64,000 bases of DNA from Anaerolineae bacterium (GCA_022843745.1 JALHNB010000030.1:1-64000); one strand, 5' to 3'. Counted from the stretch's first letter, positions 6,845 to 16,249 are shown. Numbers and translations are program-made. The notes: generated from the letters alone by a model not told the origin.

Positions 6845-8050
6845 ATGACCATCACAACCACACAACTGAAAATCAGCGATGCCGAACACCTCGGACGCTG
6901 CGACCAGCTTTTGAGTCATATACAAGCGGAAAAGCTGAATGGCGTCATTTTATATGACCGCGACTATATCCTTTATTATACGGGTTTTTCGTTTGTCCCT
7001 ACCGAGCGCCCCATTGCTTTTGTCATGAGCGCTAAGGGCGAACGCGCCATGTTTGTCCCGCGCCTGGAAGTCGAACATGCGAAGGCGAATGCGCTGATTG
7101 ACCGTGTGGACAATTATCTGGAATACCCCGATAACCCGCACCCGATGATGATCCTCGCGGAAATGATTAAAGAGATGGGGCTGACCGGGCGCATTGGCGG
7201 CGATAACGATGGTTACCCCTGGATTCTCGGCTATCGTGGGCCGCTGCTTTCAGAAGTTGCAGATGTGACAGTGTGCGCGGTTCGCGCGTTTATCGAGGAT
7301 CGGATGGCGATTAAGTCCGAAGCGGAACTCAACTGCCTGCGCGAAAGCTGTAAATGGGGCAACATAGCGCATATGCTGTTGCAGCAATATACCGTCGTCG
7401 GCGCGTCAGAAACCGAAGTCGCACAGCGAGCCAGTAACGAGGCGACATTGGCGATGTATAACGCGATTGGGCCGATTTATCGAGCCTATGGCGGACTCAC
7501 TGGAAGTGGGGCATTTGCTGGCTACCGGGGGCAGATCGGACGCAACGCCTCGATTCCGCACTCGCTGGCGAATAATATACGTTTTCAGGCGGGCGACGTG
7601 TTGGTGACAGGGGCATCCGCGCCCGTGTGGGGCTATTTCTCGGAACTTGAAAGAACCATGTTCCTGGGGAAACCGTCGGACGATCAACGCCGCTTTTTCG
7701 ACCACATGGTTACGCTGCAAGACACGGCACTGGGGGCAATGGAGCCGGGGAAACCCTGTTCCGAAGTGGATAAGGAAGTCCGCGCCTATTTTGAAAAGCA
7801 CGAACTGATGCCCTATTGGCGGCATCACAGCGGTCATACGATTGGCTTGCGCTATCACGAAGGGCCGTATCTGGATCGCTATGATACCACTGAGATGCAG
7901 CCGGGTATGGTGTTTACGGTAGAGCCTGGGTTATATTCACCAACACTTGGCGGTTTTCGTCATTCGGATACTGCTGTGATTACCGAAAACGGAATCGAAA
8001 TGATGACTTATTATCCGCGCGATATTGACAGCCTCACATTACCTATATAG
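6845..8050 (+). CDS. M24-fold (creatinase/Xaa-Pro peptidase-like) hydrolase with altered metal site
   Basis: A 401-residue protein with the two-domain creatinase architecture: an N-terminal domain (1-150) and a C-terminal pita-bread domain with HHSGHTIGLRYHEGP (327-341) and TVEPGLYSP (358-366). An AAGGAG site lies 6 bases before the ATG. Metallopeptidases of this family bind two metals through Asp, Asp, His, Glu, Glu. Here the first Asp position is Thr255 (VLVTGAS), the second is Glu267 (GYFSELERT), His331 and Glu360 are kept, and the last Glu position is Ser374 (FRHSDT). So the dinuclear site is incomplete, as in creatinase and other metal-free relatives, and a C-N hydrolase with a non-peptide substrate is as likely as a dipeptidase. 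It is followed 19 bases later by an enolase-superfamily gene, probably co-transcribed. Confidence 0.85.
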   Translation: MTITTTQLKISDAEHLGRCDQLLSHIQAEKLNGVILYDRDYILYYTGFSFVPTERPIAFVMSAKGERAMFVPRLEVEHAKANALIDRVDNYLEYPDNPHPMMILAEMIKEMGLTGRIGGDNDGYPWILGYRGPLLSEVADVTVCAVRAFIEDRMAIKSEAELNCLRESCKWGNIAHMLLQQYTVVGASETEVAQRASNEATLAMYNAIGPIYRAYGGLTGSGAFAGYRGQIGRNASIPHSLANNIRFQAGDVLVTGASAPVWGYFSELERTMFLGKPSDDQRRFFDHMVTLQDTALGAMEPGKPCSEVDKEVRAYFEKHELMPYWRHHSGHTIGLRYHEGPYLDRYDTTEMQPGMVFTVEPGLYSPTLGGFRHSDTAVITENGIEMMTYYPRDIDSLTLPI

Positions 8051-8069
8051 GACAAACTAGGATTAACTC

Positions 8070-9203
8070 ATGATTGTCAAAAAATTAGATGTATTTCCCG
8101 TAGAGTATCAGGAACCGAATGATGATAACGCATGGCGTTACCTGATTTTTGTACGCCTCGAATCGGATAACGGCGTGGTCGGATGGGGCGAGGCGATCAC
8201 GCAATTTCGCGAATCGACAATGGCAGCGACGGCACTCATCGAATATGGATTGGGCGAGGTTGTTCTCGATCAAGACCCCATGAATGTCGAAGCGCTGTGG
8301 GAAGCGATGCGCCAGCGTGTGTGGTGGTACGGCGACGTGGGCGGAATCGCGGCGATGGCGATCAGCGCGATTGACATGGCATTGTGGGATTTGAAAGGCA
8401 AGCTTCTGAATTTGCCACTGCACCAGCTTCTCGGCGGCAAGCTGCAAGACCGACTTCCGGCCTGCGCCAGCACGCATCCAAAATCATTCGAAATTGATAC
8501 GATGGCTGAGGAATTAGCCGAACACATTAAGAATGGCTACAAGCTGGTCAAAGTTGGATTCGGCAAAAAAGGCCATGCCAATCTGGGTGTCGAGGAAGCG
8601 CGTGATATTGCTTTTGCCCGCGCAGTTCGTTCGGCGATTGGCCCGGATGCCGGATTTATCATCGACATTGGCGCAAAAGTCCGCTGGGATGTGCCACGCG
8701 CGGTACGTATGGCGAAGGCTTTTCATGAATGCCGTCTGACATGGTTCGAAGACCCATTCCCGCTGACGAATCTTGAAGGTTATCGTCTGCTGCGCGCTGC
8801 CGTACCAGATTTGATGCTGGGGACGGGGGAACGGCTCTGGAATCTCCAGGACTATCATCGGTTATTCGAAGCGGGTGTCTGCGATGTGATTCTGGTTGAT
8901 CCAGGTCGCACCGAAGGTATCACCGGGATGCACAAGATCACCCAACTGGCCGCGCAATACAATATCGGGATGGATCCGCACTGCTGGAGCAGCGCGATCA
9001 TTACCGCCGCCAGCATCCACCTTGCATTGTGCGCGTCGCGTCCGACAATTTTTGAATTGAAGCCGTTTACGAACCCGATGCAGCATGAGCTTGTGAAAAA
9101 CCCAATAGCGCATGTCGATGGCTGGGTCACTGCGCCGGAAGGCCCAGGAATAGGTGTTGAGGTAATCGAAGATACGATCCATAAGTATGCGATTAAGCGA
9201 TAG
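8070..9203 (+). CDS. Mandelate racemase / muconate-lactonizing family enzyme (enolase superfamily)
   Basis: 377 residues, normal for the family. The N-terminal capping domain (1-120) is followed by the barrel. KLVKVGFGKKG (about 155-165) supplies the lysine pair region, FIIDIGAK the first metal acid, WFEDPFP the second, GTGERL the third, and DVILVDPGRTEGI and MDPHCWSS the later barrel ends. Such enzymes abstract a proton next to a carboxylate and in sugar-acid pathways usually act as dehydratases. The Asn that often follows the first metal Asp (D-x-N) is replaced in DIGAKV. Its neighbours (a creatinase-like hydrolase, a binding protein and mannonate dehydratase) suggest a sugar-acid substrate, but it is not identified. 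A weak AGGA site lies before the ATG. Confidence 0.88.
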   Translation: MIVKKLDVFPVEYQEPNDDNAWRYLIFVRLESDNGVVGWGEAITQFRESTMAATALIEYGLGEVVLDQDPMNVEALWEAMRQRVWWYGDVGGIAAMAISAIDMALWDLKGKLLNLPLHQLLGGKLQDRLPACASTHPKSFEIDTMAEELAEHIKNGYKLVKVGFGKKGHANLGVEEARDIAFARAVRSAIGPDAGFIIDIGAKVRWDVPRAVRMAKAFHECRLTWFEDPFPLTNLEGYRLLRAAVPDLMLGTGERLWNLQDYHRLFEAGVCDVILVDPGRTEGITGMHKITQLAAQYNIGMDPHCWSSAIITAASIHLALCASRPTIFELKPFTNPMQHELVKNPIAHVDGWVTAPEGPGIGVEVIEDTIHKYAIKR

Positions 9204-9327
9204 AGGGCAATGAGTAAGGCATAAAACAGGAAGGCGATAAACGTAATTTTTGAAATCTTATCGCCAAAAATGACTCTGATTCGGGTACGATGGATTGAAA
9301 GATGGGTTTTATCGAGGAATGCTTTGA

Positions 9328-10677
9328 ATGACCGAAAAGAAGATTTTTTCTCGTCGTGACTTCCTGAAGGCTGCCGCAGCCGCCAGCACACTAGTCCCTC
9401 TTTCAACGATTGTACCCTTCGCCAGAGCGTCACAGCCTGAGCAGGCCAGCACCGAACTGGTGATCTGGTATTGGGCAGATTATAACCGCGAGATCATCTC
9501 TGCCAGTCCTGATAATCCAGAGGCGCGATGGTGGGGCTGGATTTTCGATCATTTCGAAGAAGCGAATCCGAATGTTAAGCTGAAAGTTGAAGCGCACGGC
9601 TGGGATAAGGCGCTGCATGATGGCCTCATGGCGGCGATTGCTGGCGGTAACGCACCGGATGTCACACATGGCGAGGCGTTTGTTCAGGAATTTGCGGCAT
9701 TAGGCGCTTTTGATGCTGTGAACATCAACCCTGAAGATTTTCCTTCCGGGGCGATTGCTGGCGCGATGCGAGAGGATGTCGTTTACGGCGTTCCGGCGAT
9801 GACCAGTTCGTTTGCTCTAGAGATCAATCAAACGGTTCTGGAACAGTCTGGAGGCGATGCTAATTTCTCGCCTGAGACATGGATCGAATTGGTCTGGGAC
9901 TCCGCAGCAGTTTTCAAGGCAGGCGGCGAAGGCGAGAATTGGTTTGGCTTCATGGCACCTGGGCCGGGTTCGACTTACCGATCCGCACTGCGAGTCGCGC
10001 CCTGGATTAACCGGGCAGGAGCGTCGATGGGAGACGGCAAGCAGGCCACGCTGAACGATGCTCGCGCAATACCCGCATACGAACTGATGCGCTCGCTGTT
10101 CAAGACCAGCGATATGGGGGCGGCTTTGAGTGATGATGATGAAATTCTCGGCAGCGTGGTATGGAATAACCGCGCCGCTTACCAAATATCGGCGTCATGG
10201 GATGCCTGGTACGCTCACCGGCATAACGCAAATACGAAATTCGTCCCGTTGCCAGCTTATAATGGCGAGGGTGCAACCACAGCAAACAGCGTTGTCGGAA
10301 ATATCGTATTTTCGCCTTTAAAAACCAGCGCAAATGCGGGATTGGCGGTGAAATTGGTTGAATTTTTGGCAGAGGCGGAAACCCAGTGGCAGATTGCTAA
10401 AATTCGCGGATTTTTCTTGCCCGCGCTGAAAAGTGTTTTGGCAGATTCTGACGTAACGCGACAGAAGCCATATGAAGGCTTTGAGGCGAATTTACAGGTG
10501 ATCGTGGATACACTGCTGAATGAACAAACTTACCCTGTCCCACCGTTTGCGAAAAACGCGACGAGCATTTGGGAAAATTGGAATAACGTGTATGGTCAAA
10601 TCCTGTTCACGGACGAACCTGTTTCTGCGCTACTCGATAAATTACAAGCTGACACGGAACACCTGTTGACCCGATAG
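9328..10677 (+). CDS. Extracellular solute-binding protein, family 1, Tat-exported
   Basis: 449 residues. The N-terminus carries a clear twin-arginine signal: SRRDFLKAAAAAS (residues 8-20), a hydrophobic segment and a cut near ARAS (about residue 35). The mature protein has the CUT1-class fold, with LVIWYWADYN at the start, NPNVKLKVEAHGWDKALHDGLMAAIAGG, and NAPDVTHGEAFVQEFAALGA, the region that faces the sugar. No permease or ATPase gene is adjacent, so it must use components encoded elsewhere. Tat export implies it folds, perhaps with ligand or metal, before leaving the cytoplasm. It is 36 bases upstream of uxuA, which suggests a hexuronate-related ligand; that is inference. Confidence 0.88.
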   Translation: MTEKKIFSRRDFLKAAAAASTLVPLSTIVPFARASQPEQASTELVIWYWADYNREIISASPDNPEARWWGWIFDHFEEANPNVKLKVEAHGWDKALHDGLMAAIAGGNAPDVTHGEAFVQEFAALGAFDAVNINPEDFPSGAIAGAMREDVVYGVPAMTSSFALEINQTVLEQSGGDANFSPETWIELVWDSAAVFKAGGEGENWFGFMAPGPGSTYRSALRVAPWINRAGASMGDGKQATLNDARAIPAYELMRSLFKTSDMGAALSDDDEILGSVVWNNRAAYQISASWDAWYAHRHNANTKFVPLPAYNGEGATTANSVVGNIVFSPLKTSANAGLAVKLVEFLAEAETQWQIAKIRGFFLPALKSVLADSDVTRQKPYEGFEANLQVIVDTLLNEQTYPVPPFAKNATSIWENWNNVYGQILFTDEPVSALLDKLQADTEHLLTR

Positions 10678-10713
10678 CTCACAGGAGTATTCCGAATAAA
10701 ATCTGGAGATAAT

Positions 10714-11781
10714 ATGAAACTCGGACTTGGACTTTACAGCCATATGCTGACGCAAGACAATTTTCGTTTTGCTCGTCAGGCGGGCGCAACGCATATCGTG
10801 GCGCATCTGACCGATTATTTTGGCAGCTCGTCACGTTTGCCAACGGCGACAAGCGGCGGTTGGGGTGTGTCAGATAACCGCGAGAATCTGTGGACGTATG
10901 AAGAACTGCGCGATCTGCGGGCGGCGATCAATGCTGAAGGGCTGGAACTGGCAGCGCTCGAAAATTTCGACCCATCACACTGGTATGATGTGCTGCTGGA
11001 TGGGCCGCGCAAAAAAGAGCAGATGGAAAATGTTAAAACGATGATCCGCAGCATCGGCAAAGCGGGCATTCCGGTGATGGGTTACAACTTCAGCATCGCC
11101 GGGGTATGGGGGCATGTGCAAGGGCCATATGCACGTGGCGGTGCGGAATCTGTCGGCTTTATGGGGCCGGACGGGCCGGAAGAAACACCGATTCCGAACG
11201 GCATGGTCTGGAATATGGTTTATGACGCGAATGCGCCTGCCGGGACAATTGGTCATATTACGCACGAGCAGCTTTGGGATCGGCTGACCGATTTTCTCGA
11301 AGAAGTTGTTCCGGTGGCAGAGGAAGCAGGTGTCCGGCTGGCCGCGCACCCCGATGACCCGCCGATGCCAACTATTCGTGGTACGCCTCGTCTCGTCTAT
11401 CAGCCGAAATATTATCAAAAGCTGATGGACATCAAGCCGAGCCAATCGAACGGTATGGAATTTTGCATCGGGTCGCTGGCGGAAATGACCGAAGGCGATA
11501 TTTATGACGTAATTGACAAGTACAGCCAGACGGGAAAAATCGGCTACATTCATTTCCGTAATGTGCGCGGTAAAGTGCCTCATTACGAGGAAGTGTTTGT
11601 CGATGAAGGCGATGTCGATATGATCCGTGCGATGCGTATCCTCAAGAAGAATAACTATGACGGCGTTCTCATCCCTGACCACACGCCGCAGATGACCTGC
11701 GATGCGCCCTGGCACGCGGGCATGGCGTTCGCGCTGGGTTATATGAAGGCCGTTATCACGATGCTGAAGTCTGAGGGATAA
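10714..11781 (+). CDS. uxuA: Mannonate dehydratase
   Basis: Cytoplasmic enzyme that dehydrates D-mannonate to 2-keto-3-deoxy-D-gluconate, the last step of glucuronate breakdown before KDG kinase. 355 residues, matching the shorter bacterial and archaeal UxuA forms. Typical wording includes MKLGLGLYSHMLTQDNF, GIPVMGYNFSIAGVWGH, LAAHPDDPPMPTIRGTPR (metal-binding His and substrate contacts), MEFCIGSLAEM, YIHFRNVRGK and IPDHTPQM. GGAG lies 5 bases before the ATG. It belongs functionally with the uxaE and uxuB-like genes near 50 kb, although they are 38 kb away in this window. A strong terminator follows. Confidence 0.93.
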   Translation: MKLGLGLYSHMLTQDNFRFARQAGATHIVAHLTDYFGSSSRLPTATSGGWGVSDNRENLWTYEELRDLRAAINAEGLELAALENFDPSHWYDVLLDGPRKKEQMENVKTMIRSIGKAGIPVMGYNFSIAGVWGHVQGPYARGGAESVGFMGPDGPEETPIPNGMVWNMVYDANAPAGTIGHITHEQLWDRLTDFLEEVVPVAEEAGVRLAAHPDDPPMPTIRGTPRLVYQPKYYQKLMDIKPSQSNGMEFCIGSLAEMTEGDIYDVIDKYSQTGKIGYIHFRNVRGKVPHYEEVFVDEGDVDMIRAMRILKKNNYDGVLIPDHTPQMTCDAPWHAGMAFALGYMKAVITMLKSEG

Positions 11782-11843
11782 CGGCCGGTCAGCGTCTCAG
11801 CCAGTCAGCATTTCAGCTTTTCATGCGTAAAATCGAGAGAAAA

Positions 11844-11880
11844 AAAACAGGCTCTATCCTTTGTGAGTAGAGCCTGTTTT
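11844..11880. terminator. Bidirectional rho-independent terminator
   Basis: A perfect 13-bp stem (AAAACAGGCTCTA at 11844-11856 and its complement at 11868-11880) with an 11-base loop carries A- and T-runs on both sides. It lies between the converging uxuA and PKD lipoprotein genes and can serve both. Confidence 0.85.
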
Positions 11881-11887
11881 ATTGGTG

Positions 11888-14800
11888 TTACGGGACGAAT
11901 GCATCGGGGAAGATGATATTTCGCAGCGTGTCCAGCGTCACTAGCGCGTTGTAGTTGAGTGCGTTGAGGCCGTAGGTCGTTGGCGCGCCTGCTGTGAGGT
12001 CACCTGCGCCGTTGGGCGATACGCTGAGTGTAACGTTGTCGCCATTCAAGCCGCTGTTGGGCAGTTCATTGAGCGCCCGCCACAGATTGAAAACAGGCAC
12101 CTGATTATTCGTCGCCACGTCGATGATGATCTCATTGAGGGCGGTAATGGTATCAGCGGAAACATCCTGGCGCGGTGGAATGGTCGCCAAAACTGGAATC
12201 ACACCCATATCAGCGGCATCGCGCACCGCCTGACGGATGCTGGCACGGAACGTATCTGGGTCTGTGCCTTGCAGCGCATCGTTTGTACCTACAGTGATAA
12301 TCACCACTGATGGCTGAATCAGGCGGAGTTCACAGGCCAGTGGTGTTTCGCCAGCCGCACAGAGTGATGGGTCGCTGTTAGCGGGGTCTACCAGGTCGGC
12401 AGCCGTCCAACCTGCGCGACGTGCCACCCCCGCATGATTAAAGCTGTTATTTCCGCCAAGATCAGTCAGGTTGTACCAGTCGATGATGCCCTGCAATGAT
12501 CCGCTGCCACCGTCGAGGAAGTAGCTGCCGGATGCCGCAAACGGATCGAGATAACCGGGCTGTGCGGCATAATCATCGCCTGCAATCGCGAACACACTGG
12601 CACGGTTGCCATTTGCGATGCCAGCGTCATAAACTGCACGAAGTCGATTCACAAGCTGCCCGTCCAATTCAGGAATGATCGGCGTGGTATCGACAATGCC
12701 TGTCTTTAGCTCTGTCGCTGCGGGTTCGTTAACCGTGATCGTGGTTTGCGAACTATTTGAGCCACCTGCACCCTCGACAGTGAGCGTGACGGTGTAAGTG
12801 CCAGCGGTGGCGTAGGTGTAAGCGGGGTTCACGTCTGCGCTGGTGCCACCATCGCCAAAATCCCAGATATTGAACTGAATATCGCCTGTCGATTGATTGG
12901 TGAACTGAACAGCCAGCGGCGCTTCGCCTTCGGTTACATCAGATGTAAAGGTCGCAACAGGCGCTCCGGCGTTGACCGTGATGATGGCTTGCGAACTATT
13001 CGTTCCTCCAATACCTGTGACAGTAAGTGTGACGGTGTAGGTGCCAGGAGTGGTGTAGGTGTAAGCGGGATTAACATCAGTGCTGGTGTTGCCATCGCCA
13101 AAGTCCCAGGCATAGGATTGGATGTCACCTGTCGATTGGTTGGTAAATTGGACGGCAAGCGGTGCATTACCGTTTGTTATATCTGGTGCAAAAGCAGCCA
13201 CAGGCGCAGCGGCATTGACCATGATAATCGTTTGAGCGTTAGCAGCCCCACCCGTGCCCGTGACAGTCAGCGTGACCGTATATGTGCCGAGAACCGTGTA
13301 GGTATGGGATGGATTGACATCAGCGCTCGTTCCGCCGTCGCCAAAATCCCAGGCGTAAGCTTGAATATCGCCAGTGGATTGATTATTGAACTGGACGGCA
13401 AGAGGCGCGTTGCCCTGGTTTACATCTTGTGTGAAGGCGGCAACGGGTGCAGCGGCGTTGACAGTAATGGTGGTCTGCGCACTATTCGTTCCACCTACGC
13501 CTGTAACGGTGAGCGTGACGGTGTAGGTGCCGGGGGCAGCGAAGGTGTAGGCCGGGTTCACGTCCGCGCTCGTGCCACCATCGCCGAAATCCCAGGCATA
13601 GGACTGAATATCGCCAGCCGATTGATTAGTGAACTGGACGGCAAGAGGCGCATTACCGAAAGTCACATCTGGTACAAAGGCGGCAACGGGTGCAGCGGCG
13701 TTGACAGTGATGGTCGTCTGTGAGCTATTCGTTCCACCCGCGCCTGTAACGGTGAGCGTGACGGTGTAAGTGCCGGGGACAGCGTAGGTGTAAGCCGGGT
13801 TGACATCGGCGCTCGTGCCACCATCGCCGAAATCCCAGGCATAGGCTTGAATATCGCCAGTGGATTGATTGGTGAATTGGACGGCAAGTGGTGCATTACC
13901 GAAGGTCACATCCGGGACAAAGGCGGCGACAGGTGCAGCGGCGTTGACGGTGATGGTCGTTTGCGCACTATTTGTCCCACCTGCGCCTGTAACGGTGAGC
14001 GTGACCGTGTAGGTGCCGGGTGCAGCGTAGGTGTAGGCCGGATTGACATCGGCGCTCGTACCACCGTCGCCGAAATCCCAGGCGTAAGCTTGAATATCGC
14101 CAGTGGATTGATTAGTGAATTGGACGGCAAGCGGCGCATTGCCGAAGGCCACATCTGGTACAAAGGCGGCGACAGGTGCAGCGGCATTGACGGTAATGGT
14201 CGTCTGCGCACTATTCGAACCACCTGCACCTGTAATAGTCAGTGTGACCGTATAAGTTCCAGAAGCAGCGTAGGTGTAGGCGGGATTAACATCGGCGCTC
14301 GTGCCACCATCGCCGAAATCCCAGGCATAGGCTTGGATGTCGCCGCTGGATTGGTTAATAAACTGAACAGGCAGCGGTGCAGCACCAAATGTCGTATCGG
14401 ATGTGAACGACGCAACTGGCGCGGCAATCGTTGGTGTCTCGGTAGGTGTTTCGGTGCTGGTTGCCGTTGGAACGTCGGTGTTGGTCGATGTTGCTGTTGG
14501 AATGTCGGTGTTTGTAGATGTTGGCGTTGGCGTTTCCGTCAGAGTCTCGGTCAACGTTGGGATCAGTGTTTCGGTACTGGTCGCTGTCTCAGTCGGCGTT
14601 TCGGTGCTGGTTGCCGTTGGAATATCAGTGTTGGTCGATGTTGCTGTTGGTGTTTCCGTCGGAGTCTCGGTTAACGTCGGGATCAATGTTTCCGTGTTGG
14701 TCGCCGTCGCGGTTAGGGTCGGTGTTTCTGTCGAGATAGGTATGGTTGTGGCAGTAGGTTCACCTGTGTTGGTCGCGCTCGGCACAAGCGTATTTGTCGC

Positions 14801-16249
14801 CGTTGGTGTGTTGGTCAGTGTAAGAGTCGCTGTGGAAGTCAATGTTGGCGTATTGGTGAGCGTTGGCGTGAATGTCGCAGACGCTTGGATCGGTCTGGGA
14901 GTGGGTGTTGGCGGCTCAAACGCGGTAATGACGATTTGGGCGGTTCCGATGCCGCCCGGCCCGGATGCAATCAGGGTTATGGTATAAGTTCCCGGATAGG
15001 CATAAACATGAGTCGGATTGGCTTCAGCACTCAATGTGCCGTCGCCAAAATTCCAGTTGTAGTTGGTGATATTGCCAGTGGAACGGTTGGTGAATTGAAT
15101 CGTCACAGGTATAACACCGCTTACAGGATTCGCTGTGAAAGCCGCTGTTGGTGCTGGCACAGAAGGATTCTGAACCGTAATCTGACGTGTGACAAGTGAT
15201 GAACCGCCAGGGCCGGACACCGTAAGGAATACGTTGTAAACGCCGACATTTGTAAACGTATGTAGCGGGTTTTGATCGGTACTGGTTGTGCCATCGCCAA
15301 AATCCCATCGGTAAGCATTAATGCCCCCTGTGGATTGGCTGGTGAATTGGACAGTCAGCGGCGCATTTCCGTTGTATTTATCGGCGACGAAAGCAGCGAC
15401 AGGTGCTGTCAAACTCTGAACAGTAATTTGGCGGGCGACATTCGATGAGCCACCCGGCCCGGTGACAGTCAGCGTTACGGTGTAAATGCCGGGTCGGTTA
15501 AATGTGTAAACTGGGTTAATGGCAAGGCTTGTTGTGCCGTCACCAAAGTTCCAATTTGAACTGGTGATATTGCCCGTTGATTGGTTGAAAAAGCGTACCG
15601 TTAACGGCGCTTGACCACTGGATGGGCTTTCGACAAAGGCCGCAGCAGGGCGCGGTATGGAAGGCGTAGCAGACGGGACAGGTGTTGGGGTACGGTTTTG
15701 CACACGAATGCTGTTAATTGCCGTGATGATGCTCGTACCATCGCGCAGGGTAACACGCAGTCGAATCGTGTAAAGTCCATCCGGTGCGGAAGTTGTATTC
15801 CAAACCCCAAGCTGTCCATTTAAGACTGGTGTTTGAGTAACGATGCCAATCGGATACCAGAGATTGCTGGAATTCGGCTCTGGCCCATATTCCAATTGAT
15901 ACTGTAAAAATTGTGGGTGCAGCGCCGAACCAATAATTTGTGCATTCCCGGAAATGATATTCCCTGGCACAGGCGACAAAATGAAAATGCTGATCGGCAA
16001 CTGTGTGCTGGTCGGGATAGCAGAAGTCGGCGGCGGTGCGCTAGTTGGGAAGTTGGCCGGAACGGTTGTTGGCACGCTTGCAGAATTCACAGGGGTTGTG
16101 CTGGGCGCAACTGTGCCTGTAATTGTACCCGTCACGGTCTGTGTCTGCGTAACGGTGAGCGTTGGGTCTGGCGCACTGGATAAGTTACAGGCGCTCGTGA
16201 GCAGAACAAGCAATAATGCTACTCGATAAAAAATCTGTCTTATATTCAT
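11888..16249 (-). CDS. Large PKD-repeat lipoprotein with C-terminal SGNH-like domain
   Basis: About 1453 residues from the ATG at 16249, chosen because GGAAGG stands 6 bases upstream and the product then opens with MNIRQIFYRVALLLVLLTSAC, a lipoprotein-type signal whose Cys21 would be lipidated. Three PKD domains (each with W-N/D-FGDG and P-x-H/Y-x-Y/F) follow a Thr/Ser/Pro region. A long TPT/TNT/TET linker comes next, then seven more PKD domains of 81 residues that are nearly identical to each other. The C-terminal 260 residues resemble the SGNH hydrolases common in Chloroflexota (IITVGTNDA, GVIPVLATIPPR), but the GDS nucleophile motif reads AGDDYAAQP and the final D-G-x-H motif is missing, so hydrolase activity is doubtful. 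It is probably a surface stalk that binds polysaccharide or other cells. Confidence 0.85.
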   Translation of the reverse strand: MNIRQIFYRVALLLVLLTSACNLSSAPDPTLTVTQTQTVTGTITGTVAPSTTPVNSASVPTTVPANFPTSAPPPTSAIPTSTQLPISIFILSPVPGNIISGNAQIIGSALHPQFLQYQLEYGPEPNSSNLWYPIGIVTQTPVLNGQLGVWNTTSAPDGLYTIRLRVTLRDGTSIITAINSIRVQNRTPTPVPSATPSIPRPAAAFVESPSSGQAPLTVRFFNQSTGNITSSNWNFGDGTTSLAINPVYTFNRPGIYTVTLTVTGPGGSSNVARQITVQSLTAPVAAFVADKYNGNAPLTVQFTSQSTGGINAYRWDFGDGTTSTDQNPLHTFTNVGVYNVFLTVSGPGGSSLVTRQITVQNPSVPAPTAAFTANPVSGVIPVTIQFTNRSTGNITNYNWNFGDGTLSAEANPTHVYAYPGTYTITLIASGPGGIGTAQIVITAFEPPTPTPRPIQASATFTPTLTNTPTLTSTATLTLTNTPTATNTLVPSATNTGEPTATTIPISTETPTLTATATNTETLIPTLTETPTETPTATSTNTDIPTATSTETPTETATSTETLIPTLTETLTETPTPTSTNTDIPTATSTNTDVPTATSTETPTETPTIAAPVASFTSDTTFGAAPLPVQFINQSSGDIQAYAWDFGDGGTSADVNPAYTYAASGTYTVTLTITGAGGSNSAQTTITVNAAAPVAAFVPDVAFGNAPLAVQFTNQSTGDIQAYAWDFGDGGTSADVNPAYTYAAPGTYTVTLTVTGAGGTNSAQTTITVNAAAPVAAFVPDVTFGNAPLAVQFTNQSTGDIQAYAWDFGDGGTSADVNPAYTYAVPGTYTVTLTVTGAGGTNSSQTTITVNAAAPVAAFVPDVTFGNAPLAVQFTNQSAGDIQSYAWDFGDGGTSADVNPAYTFAAPGTYTVTLTVTGVGGTNSAQTTITVNAAAPVAAFTQDVNQGNAPLAVQFNNQSTGDIQAYAWDFGDGGTSADVNPSHTYTVLGTYTVTLTVTGTGGAANAQTIIMVNAAAPVAAFAPDITNGNAPLAVQFTNQSTGDIQSYAWDFGDGNTSTDVNPAYTYTTPGTYTVTLTVTGIGGTNSSQAIITVNAGAPVATFTSDVTEGEAPLAVQFTNQSTGDIQFNIWDFGDGGTSADVNPAYTYATAGTYTVTLTVEGAGGSNSSQTTITVNEPAATELKTGIVDTTPIIPELDGQLVNRLRAVYDAGIANGNRASVFAIAGDDYAAQPGYLDPFAASGSYFLDGGSGSLQGIIDWYNLTDLGGNNSFNHAGVARRAGWTAADLVDPANSDPSLCAAGETPLACELRLIQPSVVIITVGTNDALQGTDPDTFRASIRQAVRDAADMGVIPVLATIPPRQDVSADTITALNEIIIDVATNNQVPVFNLWRALNELPNSGLNGDNVTLSVSPNGAGDLTAGAPTTYGLNALNYNALVTLDTLRNIIFPDAFVP
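12700..14420. repeat. Tandem 243-bp coding repeats (PKD domains)
   Basis: Seven consecutive units encode the C-terminal PKD block. The spacing measured between matching GCAGCGGCGTTGAC sites at 13692 and 13935 is exactly 243 bp, i.e. 81 codons. The inner copies are nearly identical at DNA level, which points to recent duplication or gene conversion. The edge copies are more diverged. Confidence 0.85.

Noticed and set aside
12700-14420. CRISPR-like regular repetition
   Set aside because: The period is 243 bp and the whole unit codes for PKD domains in frame. There are no short repeats with unique spacers and no cas genes.
12893-14987. Long open frames on the plus strand opposite the PKD repeats
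   Set aside because: They are antisense to a clearly coding gene, contain only repeats of low-complexity residues (Gly/Val/Ser/Arg), and lack ribosome-binding sites and family motifs. They arise from the repetitive sequence of the true gene.
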